Assembly: GCA_003500135.1 (NCBI GenBank) | Contig: DNTA01000204.1 | Coordinates: 1 to 12,493 of the forward strand | DNA: 12,493 bases | DNA from: Cytophagales bacterium | GTDB taxonomy: Bacteria; Bacteroidota; Bacteroidia; Cytophagales; Cyclobacteriaceae | Direction of reading: 5' to 3' | Shown: piece by piece, positions 7,027-12,493 of the stretch | Layout: every line of letters begins with the position of its first letter | How positions within the stretch are numbered: the stretch's first letter is position 1 | Program-made: the position numbers and the translations under genes | Notes under the pieces: generated by a model | Database searches by the model: none | Told to the model about the DNA's origin: nothing | Seen by the model: the letters and a program-made list of their open reading frames with translations, nothing else

Positions 7027-7943
7027 TAAGGTTCTAAAATGATAGTATTACCTTCTTCTGACAAAAATGTTTGATCAAAAACTTGTTTTGCCTCATGCAG
7101 CAGGGGAGTGGGGTCTTTATACCGGGTGGAATAGTGGCCTAAATACAATCTTGATACTTCCGCTTTTTTGGCAATATCCGCTGCCTGACTTGCGGTGCTA
7201 TGAAAAGTTTCCGTGGCACGCGGCGCCATGTCTTCCGCAAAAGTAGCTTCATGATACAGCACATCCGCCTTTCTCAGGTAGGGCACTAAACCGGGGTCGT
7301 AAATGGTGTCGGAGCAGTAGGCGTAGGAATACGATTTTTTCGGAGGCAGGGTATGATAGGCTGCATCGTACTTCACCTCACCGGATGGGTGTAGAACAGA
7401 CTCTCCTTTAAGCAAGGTGCCAATATCAGCGATGCTTATATCTTCCGGCAGCAGTTCCTTATTGATACGAATGGGTTTTGGTTTTTCGCTGATTCTGAAG
7501 CCATGACAGGTTATGCGGTGTTTCATTGGAAATGCTTCCACGATGTATTTCTTTTCATCTATAATGATCCGTATATCATTTAAGCCGAGCGGATGGAAGA
7601 ACAACTCGAAATTAAGGGCTGTTTCAGAAGCTTCCAGTTGTGCTTCTATGATGCTTTTCAGTGGTGCAGGTGCATAGATGTTGAGCGGATAACGCCGGCC
7701 GAATAAATGAAGTGTGGAGATCAGGCCGATAAGCCCGAAATAATGATCGCCGTGCAAGTGGCTGATGAGCACATGGCGCAGCCTGGAAATCTTAATATGA
7801 TTGCGTAGAAGGTGCATTTGCGTGCCTTCACCGCAATCAATCAATATGTAGTGATTGTTGACCTGTACCAGTTGTGACGTTTGGTTCCTGTTATGGGCCG
7901 GTACAGCCGAATTGTTGCCTATAATGCGTACCGAAAAACTCAA
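7026..7943 (-). CDS. rnz: Ribonuclease Z (tRNA 3' endonuclease, short form)
   Basis: This is a zinc metallo-beta-lactamase-fold endonuclease that removes the 3' trailer of pre-tRNAs to prepare the end for CCA addition. At 305 residues it has the length of the short (homodimeric) bacterial form. Zinc ligands and catalytic residues are all present: H62, H64, D66 and H67 in SHLHGDHYFGL, H142 (MKHR), D212 (CSDT), H248 (TFHST) and H270 (LYLGHYSTRY). The segment at about 154-186 is where the family's flexible tRNA-binding arm lies. The start codon is a TTG at 7943: the upstream in-frame codons are GTA, TCA and then TAG, so no earlier start exists, and the next in-frame ATG (residue 43) would delete the conserved N-terminal strand. 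The TTG lies 6 bp after the STAS gene's stop, and the stop overlaps yhhQ, so the three genes should be one transcript. Confidence 0.97.
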   Translation of the reverse strand: MSFSVRIIGNNSAVPAHNRNQTSQLVQVNNHYILIDCGEGTQMHLLRNHIKISRLRHVLISHLHGDHYFGLIGLISTLHLFGRRYPLNIYAPAPLKSIIEAQLEASETALNFELFFHPLGLNDIRIIIDEKKYIVEAFPMKHRITCHGFRISEKPKPIRINKELLPEDISIADIGTLLKGESVLHPSGEVKYDAAYHTLPPKKSYSYAYCSDTIYDPGLVPYLRKADVLYHEATFAEDMAPRATETFHSTASQAADIAKKAEVSRLYLGHYSTRYKDPTPLLHEAKQVFDQTFLSEEGNTIILEP

Positions 7944-7949
7944 TACTGA

Positions 7950-8345
7950 CTATGATTCGGTCTCGTCCTCTTCTTCTTCGCTACCGAGGTCTTTTTCAAT
8001 CTCATTCATAAATACCGCGTCGATTGCCTCTTCAACGGTAGGTAATATATTGAGCACGTTGTGCAGTTGTGATATTTTAATGAGTTTATCTACATGTTCA
8101 GTAAGGCAGCAAAGTATAAAAATACCATTGGCTTCGCTGTATATCCGGTTGCCTACCAACAATGCGCTCAGCCCTGAAGAATCACTGTATTTTACATTCT
8201 GCAGATTGAGGATAATATTGTTAACACCTTCTGCATTAAGGGTTACCAGTTCAGATTTGACTGAGGGTGCAAGTGCACTATTTAATTTCTCCTCTTCCAG
8301 GGTAACGATGCTGTAGTTATCTTTTTTATCTATTGAAAATTTCAT
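7950..8345 (-). CDS. STAS-domain protein (anti-sigma factor antagonist-like)
   Basis: This single STAS domain of 131 residues has a very acidic C-terminal tail (about 115-131). The segment KYSDSSGLSALLVGNRIYSE (52-71) carries the DSSG motif (55-58). In SpoIIAA/RsbV relatives a Ser of this motif is phosphorylated by a switch kinase such as SpoIIAB or RsbW, and the unphosphorylated form releases a partner such as a sigma factor. No kinase or phosphatase partner is encoded nearby, so the role is open: partner switching, or a scaffold in another process. I chose the ATG at 8345, which has AAGGAAA upstream at a somewhat long distance and begins the first beta strand at once (MKFSIDKKDNYSIVTLEEE). 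A TTG at 8387 would add 14 residues of unlikely sequence. It is the first gene of the run with rnz (6-bp gap) and yhhQ. Confidence 0.9.
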   Translation of the reverse strand: MKFSIDKKDNYSIVTLEEEKLNSALAPSVKSELVTLNAEGVNNIILNLQNVKYSDSSGLSALLVGNRIYSEANGIFILCCLTEHVDKLIKISQLHNVLNILPTVEEAIDAVFMNEIEKDLGSEEEEDETES

Positions 8346-8527
8346 ATTTAAGTTGTTTTCCTTCTTTTGAATGATAAGTGTTCTCAAATTTTCCTATACT
8401 GTTACTCAATATTACCAGCATTTGTCGGGATTGTTTATCCGTTTAAGACCAGTTATCATTTGATATAACCTGAAAGCGTAAAATTAGGCAATATTTTGTA
8501 ACCAAATACAATTTTTACCCCTTTCTA
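8346..8527 (-). promoter_or_regulatory. Intergenic region upstream of the STAS-rnz-yhhQ run
   Basis: This AT-rich stretch of 182 bp lies between the purC stop and the STAS start and must contain the promoter of the second run and the 3' end of the purC transcript. I found only partial matches to the Bacteroidota promoter on the minus strand: AAAATTTG at 8392-8385 and TAATATTG at 8415-8408, each one base off TAnnTTTG and neither with a well-spaced TTG. A small inverted repeat, GTTAT (8452-8456) and ATAAC (8465-8469), has an 8-nt loop and no T-run. No strong terminator is visible. Confidence 0.35.
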
Positions 8528-9466
8528 TCACTTCAAAGCCTTCAATACGTTTTCCTGTATTCTTTTTTCAATATCTCTGTTGTCCGGTCTTTCGAATGGT
8601 CTGCCCGTTACTTTTTCAAATAATTCAATGTAACGATCAGAAATACTTTTCACAACCTCCGGTGTCATTTCGGGCACTTTCTGACCTTCCTGGCCCTGAA
8701 AACCATTCTGGATGAGCCATTGTCGGACAAATTCCTTTGAAAGCTGCTTTTGCTTGTCGCCATTGGCCTGGCGTTCTTCGTATCCATCCCGGTAGAAATA
8801 ACGGGAGGAGTCAGGTGTATGGACTTCATCAATCAGGAAAATTTGGTCATTAAACTTCCCGAATTCATATTTGGTATCTACTAAAATGAGGCCTTGTCCC
8901 CTGGCCTTATTACTTCCGAATTCGAAAAGCGCCCTCGTTTTTTCTTCCAGTTGCACATAGTCTTTTTCAGACACGATGCCCTGTTTCAGTATTTCATCAC
9001 GACTAATATCCATATCATGTCCTTCATCGGCCTTGGTGGTGGGTGTGATGATGGGTTCAGGTAATGGGTCGTTTTCTTTCAGTCCATCGGGAAGCGGTAC
9101 GCCGCAAAGGTCCCTCTTGCCATCGCGGTATTCGCGCCAGGCATGACCAGCCAGGTAGCCCCTGATAACCATTTCTATCTTAAATGGTTCGCACTTTTTC
9201 CCAACGCTGACATTGGGGTCCGGATTGCTTTCGAGCCAGTTGGGTACAATGTCGCGTGTAGCCTTTAAGAAGTCGGATGCTATGGTGTTAAGTATGGCGC
9301 CTTTATACGGGATGGGTTGCGGCAGAATGACATCAAAAGCCGATATACGGTCGGTGGCGATCATGATGAGCTTATCACCGAGAAAATATACATCACGTAC
9401 TTTGCCGCTATAAAAGCCCGTTTGGCCGGGAAATTTGAAATTAGTTGATTTCAGGGCTTCATTCAT
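8528..9466 (-). CDS. purC: Phosphoribosylaminoimidazole-succinocarboxamide (SAICAR) synthase
   Basis: PurC joins CAIR and aspartate, with ATP, to form SAICAR in de novo purine synthesis. Visible family blocks are [20 protein letters not shown] (20-39), [20 protein letters not shown] (40-59), [18 protein letters not shown] (99-116, with the conserved RGY...G...REY pattern), [12 protein letters not shown] (193-204) and [14 protein letters not shown] (211-224). At 312 residues it is the long type related to yeast ADE1 (about 306) rather than the short type of about 240 found in many bacteria. The extra length lies in the insert after residue 120 and in the C-terminal helices. The ATG at 9466 is 7 bp past the stop of the MORN-repeat gene, so it is probably co-transcribed with it. 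No other pur genes are in view. Confidence 0.98.
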   Translation of the reverse strand: MNEALKSTNFKFPGQTGFYSGKVRDVYFLGDKLIMIATDRISAFDVILPQPIPYKGAILNTIASDFLKATRDIVPNWLESNPDPNVSVGKKCEPFKIEMVIRGYLAGHAWREYRDGKRDLCGVPLPDGLKENDPLPEPIITPTTKADEGHDMDISRDEILKQGIVSEKDYVQLEEKTRALFEFGSNKARGQGLILVDTKYEFGKFNDQIFLIDEVHTPDSSRYFYRDGYEERQANGDKQKQLSKEFVRQWLIQNGFQGQEGQKVPEMTPEVVKSISDRYIELFEKVTGRPFERPDNRDIEKRIQENVLKALK

Positions 9467-9473
9467 GGTAATC

Positions 9474-10805
9474 TTATTGTTTGTTGACCGGTTTTTTTGT
9501 TTCTACCAGTTCATTATTCAGGTATTTTTCTGTTTTCACTACACGGCCCGATTCGTCATAATAGGTCCAGGTGTCCACTTTTTTATTACCGGCATATTTG
9601 GCTGAAAGTTTTACCTCTCCGTTTTCGAAATATTCTTTGTAAATGCCGTGCTTGCGGTCAAATTTATAATGCATTTCACTTTTAACCTCGCCGGAAGGAA
9701 AATATTCTTTCTCAACGCCAATTATCAGGTCATTTTGATAGGGGGTTTCTTTTTTTAGGGTGCCATCGCGGTAATATTCTTTGCTGGTCCCTGTCTTTTT
9801 TCCCTGCGCATATAAGGTTTCCGATAATAATGCCCCGCTGGGATAATACGTTTGCCATTTGCCGCCCGGTTCACCTTCGATAAACTCTTTACGCGAAGCA
9901 AGATTCCCTGCGCTATCGTATTCGGTAATGGTACTGTTTTTTTCTTCGTTGGAATAGGTGCCCAGAGATTTGATTTGTCCGCCCGGATAGTATTCCACAT
10001 TTTTTCCCACCATAAAGCCCGATTGATAATTGAATTCATGCTTTGTGGAGCCGTCATCGTAATATGCCGTATTGGCGCCATGCAGCTTTCCTTCGCGGTA
10101 ACTGCCCTCTAAAATGAGTTGGCCTTTTCTGTTGTAGGTGTGAAAGTCCCCGGTTTTTTCCCCATCCTTGTGTTCGTATTCGGTATCCAGTTGACCGTTG
10201 GGGTAATGGGTGCGGAAGTATCCGTTAAGCTGGCCTGCCCTGAACATGGCTTCCGATTTAAGTGTGCCGTCGGGGTAGTACGTTTGAGTAACTCCATTGG
10301 GCTTGCCATCGAGGTACTCTATTTTCTGTTTGAGCTGTCCTCCCGGATAAAACTCTTTTACGAAACCATCGGGCTTACCTTTTTTAAAAGCGGTCTCGTT
10401 TTTGATTGTACCATCCTTAAAATATACCATCAGGTTACCACTGATCGTATCGTTGACATATTCACCCTGCTGCATGAGGGTCCCATCAGGGTCAAAAACC
10501 TTTACGTCGCCGTGTTTTAATCCGTCTTTGTAATCAATTGTCCGTTTTATCTGGTCGCTTTGAGGATAGTATTCGGTAAAAGTTCCCTGTTGCTGACCTT
10601 CTTCAAACTCGCCTGCTACCTCCAGCGAACCATCGGGATAGAACTTTTCGTAAGGGCCATGCACCATACTGCTGTCGTCGTTCAGAATAGAATAGCGCTC
10701 TTTGATCTTGTTTTGCTCTTCGTCATAGTAGGTGCGGATTGGGGTTTGGGCTACAGTAAAATAGGTCTGTAAAAAAATAAAGGAAATGAAGAATATAATT
10801 CTCAT
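9474..10805 (-). CDS. Secreted MORN_2/YwqK-type tandem-repeat protein (16 repeats)
   Basis: This protein of 443 residues starts with a signal peptide ([20 protein letters not shown]; cleavage probably after Ala19 or Gln20) and then consists almost wholly of tandem repeats. Starting at His49 I count 16 units, 24 residues each except unit 2 with 25, of the pattern G-x4-Y-[YF]-x-[DNS]-G-x-[LIV]-K-x-E-x2-[YF]-x2-G. This is the MORN_2 repeat found in proteins labelled 'YwqK family antitoxin'. The last unit ends at 433, followed by a short Lys-rich tail. Such repeats form an extended beta structure; no catalytic motif is visible. I chose the ATG at 10805 because a longer frame from 10895 would run into the thiolase coding region and bury the signal peptide. 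It lies between a thiolase (41 bp upstream, with a hairpin) and purC (7 bp downstream). The secretion signal argues against a cytosolic antitoxin role. The function is unknown. Confidence 0.9.
   Translation of the reverse strand: MRIIFFISFIFLQTYFTVAQTPIRTYYDEEQNKIKERYSILNDDSSMVHGPYEKFYPDGSLEVAGEFEEGQQQGTFTEYYPQSDQIKRTIDYKDGLKHGDVKVFDPDGTLMQQGEYVNDTISGNLMVYFKDGTIKNETAFKKGKPDGFVKEFYPGGQLKQKIEYLDGKPNGVTQTYYPDGTLKSEAMFRAGQLNGYFRTHYPNGQLDTEYEHKDGEKTGDFHTYNRKGQLILEGSYREGKLHGANTAYYDDGSTKHEFNYQSGFMVGKNVEYYPGGQIKSLGTYSNEEKNSTITEYDSAGNLASRKEFIEGEPGGKWQTYYPSGALLSETLYAQGKKTGTSKEYYRDGTLKKETPYQNDLIIGVEKEYFPSGEVKSEMHYKFDRKHGIYKEYFENGEVKLSAKYAGNKKVDTWTYYDESGRVVKTEKYLNNELVETKKPVNKQ
9504..10661 (-). repeat. 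16 tandem repeats of about 72 bp within the MORN-repeat gene
   Basis: The coding sequence of residues 48-433 is built from 16 consecutive 72-bp units (one of 75 bp) matching the protein repeat. The copies have diverged strongly at the DNA level: the pattern around the Tyr-Tyr-Pro-Asp-Gly codons recurs, but exact long matches between units are not obvious. This suggests old duplications held by selection on the protein rather than recent expansion. Confidence 0.8.
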
Positions 10806-10810
10806 AGGCA

Positions 10811-10843
10811 ATAATGGCTGCGCTTGGAAGCGCAGCCTGTTAT
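10811..10843 (-). promoter_or_regulatory. Perfect GC-rich hairpin between the thiolase and MORN-repeat genes
   Basis: The arms GGCTGCGC (10816-10823) and GCGCAGCC (10830-10837) pair perfectly around a 6-nt loop; the DNA inverted repeat extends to 10 bp per arm with 2 bp in the centre. ATAA (10811-10814) and TTAT (10840-10843) can extend the stem past small mismatches. On the minus-strand mRNA the hairpin begins a few bases after the thiolase stop and ends about 10 nt before the ATG of the MORN-repeat gene. No long U-run follows, only AUUAUU, so it is at best a weak terminator. It may instead act as an mRNA processing or stability element, or control translation of the downstream gene. Confidence 0.6.
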
Positions 10844-10846
10844 GAT

Positions 10847-12025
10847 CTAAACTTTTTCTACCACTATTGCGGAAGCGCCGCCGCCACCGTTGCATATACC
10901 GGCAACGCCGATTTTTCCGTTCTTTTGACGCAGTACATTGGTCAGTGTAGTGATTATCCGGGCACCTGAAGCGCCCAGAGGGTGGCCAATGGATACTGCT
11001 CCACCGAAAACATTAACTTTTTCCGGATCCAGTTGAAGTTGTTTGTTATTGGCAATGGCCACTACGGAAAAAGCTTCATTGATTTCGTAGAAGTCCACTT
11101 CCGACGCGTCGATTTTGGCATGCTTTATCGCTTTGGGGATGGCCAGTGATGGGGCCGTTGTAAACCAGATCGGTTCCTGCGCCGCATCGGCAAAACCACG
11201 TATTTTGGCAATTGGTTTTACGCCAAGTTCCTCGGCTTTTTCCACACTCATCAGTATGAGCGCTGAGGCGCCGTCATTTATGGTGGAAGCGTTGGCTGCT
11301 GTCACGGTGCCTTCCTTGCTGAAAACCGGTCGAAGGCTCGGTATTTTATCAAACTTCACCTTTTTGAATTCCTCGTCCTCGGTTATCACCAAAGGATCGC
11401 CTTTGCGTTGGGGTACCTCCATGGGTATGATCTCTTCTTTAAAGTACCCTTTTTCGGTTGATTCTGCCGATCGCTTGTAGGAGTTGAGGGCGTATTCATC
11501 CTGCTCTTCGCGACTGATGCCCATCTCTTTGGCGGTATTGTCGGCACAGTTGCCCATAGGAAAACCGTGGTATACCTCCCATAACCCATCTTTCATCAGC
11601 CCGTCCACTATTTCGCCATGGCCGTATTTGTAACCAAAACGTGCTTTGGGAACGTAGTAGGGGATATTGGACATGCTTTCCATGCCGCCGGCGACCACTA
11701 CATCGTTTATTCCCAGCATAATGCTTTGTGCCCCCAGCATAACCGACTTCATGCCCGATGCACATACTTTATTTACAGTTGTACAAGGCACATTGTGTCC
11801 TATTCCCGCGGCTATGGCGGCTTGTCTGGCAGGCGCCTGGCCCAGATTGGCCGAGATCACATTGCCCATGAACACTTCCTGTATCTCCTCGCTTTTTACA
11901 CCGGCCTTTTCCAATGCGCCTTTTATGGCAAATGTGCCCAGTTGCACAGCAGTGAACCCGGATAAAATGCCGCCAAAACTTCCAATTGGCGTCCTAACAG
12001 CTGATACGATACAAACTTCTTTCAT
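10847..12025 (-). CDS. Thiolase, acetyl-CoA C-acetyltransferase type
   Basis: This cytosolic thiolase of 392 residues is full length for the family. The nucleophile C88 lies in [11 protein letters not shown], the catalytic base H348 in [17 protein letters not shown], and the second cysteine C378 in [14 protein letters not shown] is at 316-319. The residue positions are practically those of biosynthetic thiolases of the PhaA/AtoB type, which condense two acetyl-CoA to acetoacetyl-CoA or run in reverse. A FadA-like beta-oxidation role is less likely, since no FadB partner is adjacent, but cannot be excluded. The ATG at 12025 begins the expected [15 protein letters not shown] strand. There is no Shine-Dalgarno sequence. 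It lies 61 bp after the batC stop and 41 bp before the MORN-repeat gene, with a hairpin in the latter gap. Confidence 0.96.
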   Translation of the reverse strand: MKEVCIVSAVRTPIGSFGGILSGFTAVQLGTFAIKGALEKAGVKSEEIQEVFMGNVISANLGQAPARQAAIAAGIGHNVPCTTVNKVCASGMKSVMLGAQSIMLGINDVVVAGGMESMSNIPYYVPKARFGYKYGHGEIVDGLMKDGLWEVYHGFPMGNCADNTAKEMGISREEQDEYALNSYKRSAESTEKGYFKEEIIPMEVPQRKGDPLVITEDEEFKKVKFDKIPSLRPVFSKEGTVTAANASTINDGASALILMSVEKAEELGVKPIAKIRGFADAAQEPIWFTTAPSLAIPKAIKHAKIDASEVDFYEINEAFSVVAIANNKQLQLDPEKVNVFGGAVSIGHPLGASGARIITTLTNVLRQKNGKIGVAGICNGGGGASAIVVEKV

Positions 12026-12086
12026 AGTTTAGATGAATGATTTTTATTGGTTAAACAATGTTTTAAGGTCGGAGATCGCCGGAGGT

Positions 12087-12493
12087 TTACCAATCCGGTT
12101 TTCCGCTGTCAGGCTTTTTCTTTGGTTTTCGTCGGTTTTGTTGAATATACTGAATTTCGTTATTTTTCATGGCTTCCAAAATCATTTTGGCCTTTTCTTC
12201 GGAGATATTCATTTCCTCTAACTGCTCGGCAGGACTGGGTAGAGGTTTTTCCTGCTTTTCCTGTTCTTCACCTTCCTGTTCCTGCTGCTGCGGTTGAGGC
12301 TCTCCCTCTTTTTCTTCCTGTTCACTTTCTTCACCCTGCTGTTGCTGCTGTTCCTGTTCTTTCTGCTGCTCCTGATTCTGGTCCTGGCCCTGCTGGTCCT
12401 GTTGCTGTTCCTGATCTTGTTGTTGCTGTTCTTTTTGTTCTTGTTCCTGTTGTTGTTCCTGATCTTGTTGCTGTTGTTCCTGATCTTGTTGCT
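12087..12493 (-). CDS. batC: BatC-like TPR protein, C-terminal part (5' end cut by window edge)
   Basis: Only the last 134 residues are visible. The first 53 or so are about two thirds Gln, with Glu and Asp, followed by a Glu/Pro-rich linker. The protein then ends in a conserved tail with the segment ISEEKAKMILEAMKNNEIQY (96-115 of the visible part), a Lys/Arg-rich stretch and the terminus DSGKPDW. This tail is typical of Bacteroidota TPR proteins in the bat (aerotolerance) cluster, where BatA and BatB are von Willebrand-type membrane proteins and BatC carries TPRs. The TPR domain would lie beyond position 12493 and is not seen. Downstream is a thiolase rather than batD, so the cluster either ends here or is split. 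The identity rests on the C-terminal tail, hence moderate confidence. The frame is open to the window edge and has an unambiguous TAA stop. Confidence 0.75.
   Translation of the reverse strand, partial: QQDQEQQQQDQEQQQEQEQKEQQQQDQEQQQDQQGQDQNQEQQKEQEQQQQQGEESEQEEKEGEPQPQQQEQEGEEQEKQEKPLPSPAEQLEEMNISEEKAKMILEAMKNNEIQYIQQNRRKPKKKPDSGKPDW
12402..12493 (-). repeat. CAG/CAA-rich low-complexity tract with 21-bp direct repeats
   Basis: On the minus strand a 21-bp unit starting CAACAAGATCAGG occurs twice in tandem (12491-12471 and 12470-12450; they differ only in the last base) and again at 12422-12402 with two changes. It encodes Gln-Gln-Asp-Gln-Glu-Gln-Gln, all copies are in the batC frame, and the tract continues past the window edge. 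Such tracts can gain or lose units by slippage without breaking the frame. Confidence 0.8.

Noticed and set aside
7855..8316. A 153-residue plus-strand frame across the STAS/rnz junction
   Set aside because: It is antisense to two well-supported genes, and its Ser-rich run mirrors the Glu/Asp-rich tail of the STAS protein.
8452..8469. Small inverted repeat (5-bp arms, 8-nt loop) upstream of the STAS gene
   Set aside because: It is too short and AT-rich to stand out in this AT-rich gap, has no T-run, and is not near a supported promoter element.
9755..10520. Several 66-133-residue frames on both strands inside the MORN-repeat gene
   Set aside because: They are periodic shadows of the 72-bp repeat. 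None has start context or recognizable domains.
10806..10895. Longer frame of the MORN-repeat gene starting at 10895
   Set aside because: It would overlap the thiolase C-terminal coding region and place 30 Arg-rich residues before an obvious signal peptide.
12026..12086. Imperfect TTAAAC/GTTTTAA inverted repeat in the batC-thiolase gap
   Set aside because: The short AT-only arms have a bulge, and the stem is not strong enough to call a terminator.
1..12493. Search for mobile elements, CRISPR arrays, tRNA/rRNA genes, or a defence or biosynthetic cluster
   Set aside because: No transposase, integrase, regularly spaced repeats with spacers, tRNA-like folds or defence-type genes were seen. The only arrays are the coding repeats in the MORN-repeat gene and the Gln tract.

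Overview
The window looks like ordinary chromosomal core sequence from a member of the Bacteroidota, most likely the Cytophagales/Cytophagia. The evidence is the gene families: a TamA-like Omp85 protein with a lipoprotein signal (TamL type), the Gln-rich tail of a BatC-like TPR protein ending in GKPDW, a LytTR response regulator, a secreted MORN_2/YwqK repeat protein, and nearly no Shine-Dalgarno sequences. The genus is not resolvable by eye. I see no mobile elements, CRISPR arrays, rRNA or tRNA genes.

Layout, left to right. (1) A pcm gene (minus strand) runs off the left edge and is divergent from an orphan LytTR response regulator (plus strand). (2) The regulator converges on, and overlaps by 14 bp, a minus-strand run transcribed tamL > hemF > PAP2-phosphatase, with a 9-bp gap and then a 4-bp ATGA overlap: outer-membrane biogenesis, O2-dependent heme synthesis and a membrane lipid phosphatase. 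(3) A TrmH/SpoU RNA methyltransferase (plus strand) is divergent from tamL, with the two start regions touching or overlapping. (4) It converges, with 7 bp between, on a second minus-strand run, STAS protein > rnz > yhhQ. This run is very tight: 6 bp, then a TAATG stop/start overlap. It joins tRNA 3'-end maturation with uptake of a queuosine precursor. (5) After a 182-bp intergenic region comes a third minus-strand run, batC (cut by the right edge) > thiolase > MORN-repeat protein > purC, with gaps of 61, 41 and 7 bp.

Nearly every base is coding and the functions are mostly housekeeping: protein repair, heme, purines, tRNA processing and modification, outer-membrane assembly and acyl-CoA metabolism. 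I did not find a convincing undescribed system. The items most worth a second look are a perfect GC-rich hairpin just before the start codon of the MORN-repeat gene, the 16-unit secreted repeat protein itself, the STAS/rnz/yhhQ cluster with its forced TTG start, the colliding start regions of tamL and the RNA methyltransferase, and a terminator-like plus-strand hairpin with a T-run lying inside hemF.
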